Shown here: positions 1 to 9,762 of the stretch, one piece after another
Position numbering within the stretch: position 1 is the stretch's first letter
Layout of the letters: each line of letters begins with the position of its first letter
Origin: Diplosphaera chodatii
Taxonomy: Eukaryota; Chlorophyta; Trebouxiophyceae; Prasiolales; Stichococcaceae
NCBI GenBank assembly: GCA_032358165.1
Contig: JAALGY010000031.1
Span: forward strand, 1,302,001-1,366,000
DNA: 64,000 nucleotides
Direction: 5' to 3'
Made by a program: the position numbers and the translations under genes
The notes under the pieces: model-generated
What the model saw: the letters and a program-made list of their open reading frames with translations, nothing else
What the model was told of the DNA's origin: nothing
Database searches by the model: none

Positions 1-410
1 GCATTGAGGGCGAGGCGCGGGAGGAGCTGTACCAGTGTGCCGACGCCTGGCTGGCAGCTCTGGACGGCCGTCAGTTTCTGGGCGGTGAGCAGTCGCGGTC
101 GCCATGTGCTGTGTAAACACTCTGTTCCACCTGTTGCATATGCGACCCCTTCATGTCAAACCACCATCATGGGAAAGTCTGCTTTCTGTTGTTCCGGTCG
201 GTAGATGCATGCACGGGTCGACACAGCTGTCCACTGTGCTGCGCAGGTGACAAGCCCAACCTGGCAGACCTGTCGGTGTTTGGCGCCATCCGCAGCGTGA
301 CGGGCACCGACACCTTCATGGACCTGATGCACAACACCCGCATCGGCGGCTGGTATGAGCACATGATGGGCGTGGTCGGCGACAGCGCACGGTTGCGCTC
401 TTATGACTGA
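1..410 (+). CDS. Prostaglandin E synthase 2-like protein, 3' end (partial)
   Basis: Only the last two exons are in the window, at about 1-84 and 247-410, joined in phase by an intron with a GTGAGC donor and a CAG acceptor. The joined reading has the GST C-terminal fold of PTGES2-type proteins: a helix with EELYQCADAWLAAL, then the diagnostic run DKPNLADLSVFGAIRSV, then GGWYEHMMGVVG before the stop at 408-410. In the family an N-terminal thioredoxin-like (glutaredoxin) domain precedes this part; it lies upstream of the window. These are membrane-associated glutathione-binding proteins, and in algae the substrate is unknown, so the prostaglandin name only states homology. The gene converges on SMC6 (stop at 683), leaving 272 bases for both 3' ends. 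Confidence 0.85.
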
Positions 411-435
411 TGCAGCAGCCTGAATGCAGTACTGT

Positions 436-440
436 TGTAA
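436..440 (+). terminator. Possible TGTAA polyadenylation signal
   Basis: TGTAA is the usual polyadenylation signal of green algae. It occurs 26 bases after the stop of the PTGES2-like gene. The assignment rests on the short motif and its position only. Confidence 0.35.
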
Positions 441-682
441 ACATGGTCATCATCATTTACGTGTACCAATATTCTATGGCATCTGCCAGTGACACACGCA
501 ATGTCCGGCTCCCTTGTCAGCTTGAAACAGAGAACGTTTGTCTGTCACTTCCATCAGACAAGATTCCTGCCGGTACTTGCACACGATCATGAAGTGCATA
601 GCAATTGCTGGTGTGCGTCAAGCCCAGAACCGGGGCAGTCTGTCAGCCAGTCACAGTGTGGCATCGTCAGAATTAGCAATGA

Positions 683-3600
683 TCAGCTGCGTGTTGCATT
701 CTCCCGTGCTGGCTGCATGCGAACGACGTGCACAAAGCGCGTGTCCATGTTCTCGATGCCCTCGTTCTGGCACATCATCTTCTTAGCTTCCTCCACAGCT
801 GCGATGTCTTGTGGCGTGATCAGAATCATCTGCGATAGAATAAGAAGGTGGCTGTTACAAGGCTGGTTGAGGGCTGCAATGCCAGCAAAACTGTCAACCC
901 TGCTGCAAACTTCTGTCAGCAGGACATGCACCGACCTGCAAGTCGTGGCACTGGCGTGCAAAGCCGAAGAGCGATGCCAGGCTGACTGTTCTGGTCATGG
1001 CGTCGCAGTACACGTCGAACCTACAGCACACATCGGCAAGCTGGCGCAGTCTGCAAACTGTACATATGCTAGCCATACCGACCCAACAATCCTCAAGCTC
1101 ACACGGTCATGTGTAACGTGTGGGGCATGCACAACAACATGGACACTGCTCACTCGTCCATCGCCCTGAAAGGGTTGCCCGCAAACTCGCCAATGGCCAG
1201 CGACAGCGCCACCGTGCTGAAGGACCGCTCACCACCTGCACCCAGTGGCAGGCACACTCCATCACCCGGGTGCCAGCGGGCGTCCTGAACCCATCCATAC
1301 GCCGTGCCAGTTCAGCTTCTGGTGCTGTGCGAAAGAGCGGCTGACCTGACAGCTGCTTCATGTCCTTCGTCTTGCCAGCAGCCTCGCTGGATCCGGCCAC
1401 CCGGACCCTCATCTCCAGCTTCTGGTCCTTGATGTTCAGCGTGCCCTGTGCATGCCGGTCGTCACCGCTCAGCAGGCGCAGCTCCTTGTGATCGCAGGAG
1501 TTAGCAGGGCATCACGTGCAGCCAGCGGCCGGCCATCATGCACACACAGCGCACCAGGTGACCCTTTCGCCCCATCTTCTCGGCAAAGGAGTTTTTCACC
1601 CTGCATGACAGGCAACATGCGTGTTGAGGAATCACCCCGCTGCGTTAGGAGGCTACCATGTCCAGCAGGACGTGCATGCAGCCGTCCAGGACCTGCACGT
1701 CATAAGCATGTCAAGTATGATACAGATACAGATCACTTCACATATCAGACTATGCTCTTTGTGTCCGCAACAGTAGCATGCTGATCCTCATGCTCTGACC
1801 TTGCAATTATCATCTTCGTTTTTTCACTGACGGCCATCCGGCGGGCGTCTGCGCCCTCCACTGCAGTGTTGTGTGCCGCCAGCACGTTCACCATGCGCTT
1901 GCGCAGATCTGCCTCCTGGCGCTTCGCTCTTGCCATCTGAAGCTGCAGAGCAGCAACAGCATGGCCGGCATCAGACTCCGAACCACCAGGCATGCAGCCG
2001 TGCTCAGCCAAAGGGGTTTCGCTGTCACTGTACATCGCCAGATGTCAAATCTACTCTGGCATGGTCGAAGGGGTGCCAAGCAGTGCAGGGTGTCGTTGGA
2101 CACATTGCACGCGGCGTTGGACAGCGTACCTCCAGCTCCGACTGGCTGCCGCCAGCGTTCCTGATCTGTCTATTCACCTTGCTCTCCAGGCTTCGCCGTG
2201 CCGCACTCAGGCCCTGCAGCATTGTGGTGCAGTGGCTGAGCAAGAACCAGTCCTCAACACCTGCTGCTCACGGACAGCACAAGCAGGTCGGCCTGTGCAA
2301 CAAACATGCCCCAGGTCGATGCTGTGCGCAGCTCACCAGGACATTGACGGGCACGGGCACATCGATGTCTTTCCGCTCGGCAAGCGCCTTGACCTGCTCC
2401 AGCGCCGCCAGACCATCCTGCTGTGGGCACACCTGCAGAGCATGCATGGAGGAGCGTGCTTGCACAATACGAGGGGCCTGTCTCGCGCTGCTAGCCGCTC
2501 GCATACCAATGGAGCACTCATCATGTCACCGAAGCAGCAGTCGCTCCGGCTACCTTTTCCGCCAAGCTAGTACTCCGGGTGTGCTGCTTCCGCTTCTCGT
2601 CAAGCACATGCTGCCACTGCTCCGTCTGCAGGGCACCACAGTCTCACGTCAGCACTCCGAGCAAGGCTCGCCATGCGCATCAACATGTCCCGCGATTAGG
2701 CGGCACACAGTCGCCTCACCAGCGCCTCTATCTGGGCGCTGCTGTCGGCAAGCGAGGCGAGCTCGTCCTGCTTGCGGTTCAACGCCTCCAGCCGTGCCGA
2801 CATCTCCGCCAGCCGCCGGTCGTTGGCCGCCTTCATATCCTCGATCTCCTGCCTGTCGCATCATACGCGCATGCTGAATATCACACAGTTGCTTGGCACA
2901 TTGCACCAATGGCGCATCAAAGCATGTACGCCTGTGTACAGAGCAGCATCGAATATTGTGCCTGACAAGGTTCTAAAGCTCAGGTGCCAGTTCCAATCAC
3001 GGAGCAAGGCGCACTGCTTGGCGCGGTGTGCTGCATCTGCTGCCTGCTGCTGATTGTCGGCCTCGCGGGCCCTGGCTTCCTCCTCGGCCAGCGATTGCCT
3101 CAAGTCCCAAATCTCGGCCACCTTCTCAGCAAGCTGCGCCTGCGGGCAGAGGAAAGGATGGAACACTGTCAGAGCGATGCAGGCAGCTTCGTGAGATTGC
3201 TGCAGTGAATGGTGCACCTTCGGTGCATCAAGGTGTGGTTGGTGAGTGGGGAATCTCCACCAGCCTGCCAATGCCAACGGTTGACTACACCCTGACATGG
3301 TCCGGGCCCATGGGAGTGCTTTGTTGACCTGTGTGCGTGGATGTTCGTGCTTGTCACCTGCAGGCTGTCCCCGTCCTCCTCAGCGCCACCGTCTGCATCC
3401 GGCGCTGGCTCGCTCACGGGTGGAGGCTGCGAGGCTGCCAGGTCCAATTCATACTGTGACGCATCCTGCAGTCAATCAAGAAGTATGCCGTTGTTACCTA
3501 TGACTGCATCATACCTTCCTGTCAGATCTGCAGTGGAAATGCATCAGCTTCACTTTCAATGTGACGAAACAAGCTGCAAATCTGCATGCCGGGCACCTTT

Positions 3601-6600
3601 CCCTCCGGCATGATCCCAGTGCTTTCTGTGCGTCCTGCATGCGCGTCTTGGCAGCATTGGCAGCCTCTGTAAGGGATGCAGACTCTGCCTCGGCTGCCAA
3701 CAGCTCACTCTGCAGAATGTGGTCATTCCACATCAGACAACACGGTAGGCGACACAGCAGGCAGCATGATCAGAAACCATGTTCGAGGCTATGTGTGCAG
3801 TCATGTGTAACACTCAAAGCAATCATCGTGCCACTGCCAAGCTGCACCAGACACCTGTGCACGAGACAGGGCATCATCCAGATCCCTGGTGAAGGCCCGG
3901 GCGTCCTGCCCGAGCTTGCCCCGCCGGAAGCGTGGCGCCTGATACGGGACATAACCCTGCAGTCCAAACTTATCATGGCATCAACTTCTAAGATTAATAC
4001 AGTACATGTGCCTTGGAGATGCAAGCAGAATTGGCTGCATACATAGACACACAAGCATGGCACTGCCCAATTGAGTATACGTCTGAAGCTACGGCAAGTG
4101 GAAGTGGAAATGCTCACCAGGGTGGACCGCTTTTTGTATCTGCGAGAACCGTCTGGACAGTACACCGCCGACACATTGTTGGCATGGATTGCTCGCTGTG
4201 CATCAGGTGCGCTCTCGCAGAGCACAATCTTCTCGCATCGCATCTGTCAGTCAACATGGCACAGTCACTAGCGATGCCTGCTTTCTAGACAATCCTGCCG
4301 ACACATGCGCAGGTGCATTCGGGTGTGCTGAGGGCAAACACAGACCTGGTCAGTGAGCACATTGACCACAGTCGCCGACTGATCATGGCCATCTGCTGAC
4401 AGCACCTGAAGCTTACACAGTTTCATCAGGTTCTGGAGTTGCACAGCAGCAGCTGCGACGAAACATACGTTTTGCAGCTGCACAGTCAATGATCGAGGCT
4501 TGCACATCTCCTCCCACCTGCAGCAGTGTGAGCAGCTCAGATGGTGGCAGACGAGCCGGCGGCATCGTGTGCTGCGGCAGGTCGTAGCTCATCTGCGTGA
4601 CGGACAGCCAGTGGCCCATGCCGGCCTGGCGGGCCAAGCCCCGCAGCAGCCGCATGTCGTGCACATCATGCACAATGAAGTTACTGAGCTCCTTGCCAAT
4701 GGCTGCATCGACTGCTGTGCACCACCTGTGAGAAACAGCAGGGCCTGCTGGACACCAGTACATCTGAACATGCATTCGGGATGGTAAGCACGGGCTCAAG
4801 CATGCAACAGGAGCCAACACCGTAGGGGTATTTATATACTCACTTTGCATCTGACAGTGACAGCACGGCACCAAGCGGGCCAATTGGCTTCCGGTGGAAG
4901 CGGTGCGCCTGCGTCTGCACCTTCTTGCACAGGTCCACCATCTGAGCACCCCCGAACAGCACCACCCTGCTGCCCAGGTGCACCTGCGCCTGCCGCCGCT
5001 GCTGCTGGCACTTGTCCACCTGCATGCTGGGCAAGCTGTGTCGCATGACAATGCTGGGTCTGCATGCGGGTGTGTGCACAACACACAGAATGCGTGAGAA
5101 TTCCAGCACACCTGTGACCTGCAGTGTTCGGCCGCCTCGTTTGCCATACACATCCTGTTCACAGCCTCGGTATACTGTGCACCAGCCGCTCTGCAAGCAA
5201 ACATGACAAGTGTCGCCTGAGCATGCAAGGTATCATTGCTGCGCTGCTGCCTGAGCATACAGGTCAGCCTTCTGCTCACTTTTGGGCGTGCGAGAAGTCC
5301 TGCGCTTTTTGCTCCAGAGCCTCCGTTTCCTGCTGCAGCCGCTGAATGTTGGCGTTGTACTCAGCGTTGGCTGCGCCCCACTCTGCCTGGGACTCTGCCA
5401 GGCTTTCGTCCAGCACCTGTCATGCGAACGCATTCCTGGGGCTTGTCACCCCTCTGTAAGTTTTGCAGCGCAGGCAGGTTGGCAAGTTGTTCGACACAGA
5501 CCGGGGTGCGTCTGGTACCTGCTTCTCGGACTCGAGCTCCTGGAGCGAAGCATGCAGCTTCTTGACACAGTTGTGCAATCGGGTGCACGCGCGCCGGGCC
5601 TGGGTGTGCTCACTCTGCACATAGCGCGCCAGTCCATTGTAGCTGAATCACAAACCGTGCGTGCCTCTTCTCTTGCATGCTATAACCAAACAGTCTGCTT
5701 CAGCAGGCAGCGACACGCAAGCACCTGCAGTTTGCGGGCTTCATCAGTGACGTCGCCAATGCCCTGGTTAAAGGCCTCCATTGCTGCTTTCTGCAAGCAT
5801 GCATAGAGCAGGTTTTCTAGCGGGTGTCGATCATCTACCACTTCAGTACATGCGACCGGCTGCTCTCGCATGCAAATGAGCACAGGCATCCGCAGCAGGG
5901 TGTCAGGGCGCCACGCTGCCAGCTGCCCAGCCTGGCCCTGTTTGACAATCGACGCCTCTGAGCATACCTGGTGCTCCACCACCGCCTCCTGGGCCTGCAC
6001 CTCTGCCTGCACCGCTTCCTGTACGGCAACGAGCTGTGGGCCCCCCATTGCTTGCAGCTTCTCCGCCTTTTCCTCTGCCAGCCGCATCTCCTCCCCGACA
6101 TGCTCCACCTGGCCACAATTAGAGCAGCAGGTTGCAGAAATGCCAGAACTGAAAGAAATACTTCGCTGCGAAGCGATTGCAAGCCTGCTGCACCGTCGTG
6201 CCAGGTACACAGCAAAGGCACCTGAGCCCATGCGAGGCTGGTCGTGAGCTGTAGGATGTGTTCCCGCCACGTCTCCACTTCCTACAGCCGGCATGACATA
6301 AGCTCAGAGCCAGCATGGTGTGCTGTTTCGTATGCAGAGCTTCCACAACATGGTCATGCACATCACTCACCTGCAGTTGCTGCAGGCTCTGTGTCAACCG
6401 GACCCGCTCGTGCTTCAGCTTCTTCAGCTTGGGCGTCTCCAGCTGCAGTGTGTCAGCACCAGGCACGTCATGCATGGCGAAAGCAGAGCAGGCTGGTCTG
6501 CTCGAAAAGACACTTGTATCGATGCATTCGCGTGATCGCGTCGTGCCTTGATTGCGTCCTCCATCTGACCGATATACGCCTCAGCCTCTGCCAGATTCTC

Positions 6601-9042
6601 GTGCACCTCTGCCAGCCTCGTGGCCTGACGCCACACGAGATAGTTTATTTGTGCGTAAAACCTCAAACCAATGACAGAGTGACGACACAACAGATTCCGC
6701 AAACTCAGATTCTATGACGCCTGCCGTCCTACGACCAACCTCCATGAACAGCTGATACTTCTTGCGGTCTGCTGCCTCGCCAGAGCCGCTCAAGAAGTCA
6801 CGGCTCGTGTCCTGGGTCATCACCGCGATGGGGTTGGCTGCATGCGCAGCAAACAGAGGAATTCACCACCGTTTGCAGCTTCATGTCACTTGAAGACATG
6901 CAGTGAATACAGGCATGCTCTGCATGTCAGGGTGTTCACATCCGTGAGACATACAGCTTGGGCGCATGTCCACGACAAAGCTGCTCTACAGACCTGCATC
7001 AATGGACAGATGATCGGTGATGGCCACCATCTCGTTCCGATCTTTGCCGACCACATTGCCGCGCTCGCCAGTCGTCTGCCATCTGGCGCCGGCACCCACC
7101 GTGCGTGTGACTGTGATGAACTAGCCATATTGATCTGGCCTGTAGGCGTCGTCGCCCGTGTTCCACAGGCGTCACTGAAACCTGCCACAAAAGACAAGTT
7201 TTCTCAAACAGAGGACCCTCATGAGCTGCACTTCGGCTGCTCTTGCCCCCACATGCAAGCCCGACAAATCATAAGACGTGCCCCCCCACCTCGGCTTTGT
7301 CGCAGCCAGACCGAATGAAGTTGATGTTGGCGCCCGCCCGGCCTGTCTTCGCGGCAGACACGCCCAGGCAGAATTGGATTGCCTGGAGCACTGCCGACTT
7401 GCCACTGCCATTGGTTCCTGTTGTGCCAAAAGTGACGGGCATCATGCCACCAGCTTGATCAGCACTGCCTACAGCTTTTATAGACCCTTTCAGCAGACAA
7501 AAGGTTGTGTAGCGCACCAGAGATGAATGTCACGTGGGGCCCAAAGTCCATCTGCAGACATAAACAGGTTCATACTTCAAAGAATGGGTTGCCTTGACAA
7601 ATGTGTCATTTTCATGGTCATCACGCGGCTGTCATCGAGCCTGCATGCTGCATACCGTGAAGTGAGCGTGGCACATGAAGTTGACCAGCGTGACACGGTA
7701 CAAGTGGCCGGCCAGGCCGCGGGTGCGCATCTGGAAGTCACCTTCACCCTGAAGCCGCAGGAGCCACGGTTCATGTGTGATGGTGCACTGTGCGCATGGG
7801 TTCAGGCTTTGCTGCCTGTTACGCATCAGTAGCTAGGAACGAGACCCAACTGGCCACAGCATGCGCAGCAAGCATGTTCCCCACCAGGTTTCATTTGGTG
7901 CAAATCCTGCAGGCACCTGGCTGTCGACCACTTCTGGGGTGTCGCTGGAGTTGGGCGGGGGCGATATGCGCAGGCTGGGTATGACTTTTTGCTGCTGCTC
8001 CTGGAGGCCGGTGCTGCGCTTCTTCTGCCGCTTGGGGGCGGGCTGGCTGCCAAAGTCCTCCGCCTCGAGGCCAGACCTGATGGGCGCAACCTTGCTGATG
8101 CGCGCGCCTGCCGTGGCACGTGGGTCCTGATTCTCCTGGTCATCGGATGCGGGCAGGCTGCGCTTTGCATGCGGTGCTGTCCGGCCTGGCTGCAGCCGGG
8201 GCGACAGACATGGCCGTGCAGCTGCCAGCTGGACGCCCACCACCTCGACGTCATCTGACATGACAGCAACATGGCGGTTGTTGCTTTTGCAGAAAGAACA
8301 TCCTGGGTCAGCTGCACAGAGAAGGGCCTGTCGAGAAGCTTGTGCTCTTCTGCAGACAGCAAACCCACCGTCCGAACCATCGCCATCGAAGCGTGCGGGC
8401 CGCTTGATAGTGCGACGCGTCATGTCCTCGGCTCTGCTCTGCAGGACAGACTGCTTCTTCGGGGCGGCCTGGGGCTGCGGCGTGCCCTGTCGCGAGCCGG
8501 CCCCTCCCTTGATGAGTATAGGCTCGAAGGCTTCCCACGTCAGGTCCTCCTCATCACCGTCTGCACCACGTCATTAGACACGGTGCCACGCATTTGGGCA
8601 TGCACACACACGGGCATGTTCCTGAACATTGCTGCGCACAAGGCACACTGCTGCGGGGCATGCGGGGTGCATGTTCCACAGGCTCCTCACCCTCGTATCT
8701 GCATGCACGCACGTGGATATCAGCATTTTGTTGATCAAATCTGCTATGTACACAGAAAGTCATGCTAGGCAGTGCAGCCCCTGCACTCCCAGGTCGCCCC
8801 ACCTGATGTGGAAATGCAGCTGCTGCACTTCCAGCCCGTCGATGACAAGCTTGCCGACCACGTCGGTGACCGTTCCTGATGAGCCACAGAATCTGATGAG
8901 GGTAACGTTGCAGCGCACCTGCGGACTTTGTTGCTGCATTGCGGACATGGTCTTGCTCACCTTCAAAAGTGCCGTGCTTCCCGAAGCGCTTCTGCACACG
9001 ACACCCAATGTACTTCTTTGCAGGCTTCACACTCGGCATCAT
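683..9042 (-). CDS. SMC6: SMC6 (SMC5/6 complex ATPase) with an N-terminal Tudor-like domain
   Basis: This is the ATPase and coiled-coil subunit of the SMC5/6 complex, which acts in DNA repair and replication in the nucleus. Exons checked in phase: 9042-8961, 8875-8803, 8698-8691, 8560-8369, 8254-7917, 7748-7656, 7551-7518, 7417-7290. They encode a Tudor-like segment (KKYIGCRVQKRF, HGTFEG, YEDGDEEDL), a basic low-complexity linker, then the SMC6 head with NFMCHAHFT, FGPHVTFISG and Walker A GTNGSGKS. Further down are the TQDTSRDFL segment (about 6790-6830), long coiled-coil exons, a hinge (FGGAQMVDLCKK, KPIGPLGAV, about 4510-5020), the second coil, the ABC signature LSGGERSFSTVALSLAIGE (about 1165-1240 with its preceding exon), Walker B FRAMDEFDVY and the SMC6 tail ILITPQDIAAVE. 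Stop at 683-685. The exon near 7000-7190 contains a TAG and a frame break (see findings). The start at 9042 (MMPSVKP) is the first Met before the Tudor segment; a shorter start at 8423 (MTRRTIKRP) is possible. Confidence 0.85.
8691..8698 (-). other. 8-base microexon of the SMC6/Tudor transcript
   Basis: The sequence reads ATACGAGG on the minus strand, preceded by GCAG and followed by GTGAGG. It joins the exon ending in CACATCAG (8803) to the exon starting ACGGTGATGAG (8560). The result is IRYEDGDEEDL, the expected last strand of a Tudor-like barrel. Without it the two flanking exons would not be in frame. Confidence 0.65.
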
Positions 9043-9762
9043 CAACGTTCGGGATGCCGAAACGATGCCATCGACGTGAGTTTGCTGTGTCAGTCCCGGG
9101 AGTTGCAAGGCATCCCGATGGCAGGTCAAGCACAGCGGTCAGCCGAACGTCAATTATATACGCAGGCGCGAATGTCAATGGCACACAAATGTCAGTGTAG
9201 AGCTGGACTGCTCTGTCATAGCACGCAAGGGCGAATGCGTGCGGTAGGAGCCGTTCACTGTTCGAATTTCAAAGCGACAGCGGCAATGTACAGATCTGAG
9301 TCACAGCAGCCTGTCAGACAGGAGTGGTGTATGACAGTATGAGTGGTCAGGTGGTCACCCACTCTCCACTCAACAGCTTTCGGGGAGGTACGTTGATAGT
9401 GTTCGTGCTGCTTCAGTGCTCTGAGCTGACGCAACGTCTGGCCTTTTACAGGACTTTGTGTGCTGTAGCACAGTGCGTGACAACCAAAGAACAAAGGTCC
9501 TTCCGAATTATTGTACCCGAGAACACTGCTGGAAGCCGCTACTGATGCGTGCATGATCAACCTTTAGAACTTTTCGCAAACTGCTCGACAGCTACGAGCA
9601 CCTGCGTGCGGACCCCTTGTCCTCCAGAAGTCGACCAACAGACCAAATCACGAGGAGTGCACCAGCAGCTGAGAGCATCAACCAACATAAGTGCGTCAGT
9701 GACACCCAGGCAATGACCAGTAGCCCGCCAGCAGTTTGCGACACCTACAGGAATGCCTGGTT
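9043..9762. other. Intergenic region: SMC6 promoter side and amine oxidase 3' end
   Basis: The 720 bases lie between the 5' end of the SMC6 model and the stop of the amine oxidase gene, both on the minus strand. Upstream SMC6 exons are not excluded, but no reading frame here continues the Tudor segment convincingly. No RNA gene or repeat was recognised. Confidence 0.5.

Noticed and set aside
8369..8560. Tudor exons as a separate upstream gene
   Set aside because: No stop codon or terminator separates them from SMC6 and the splice phases fit a fusion; kept as the alternative in the findings.
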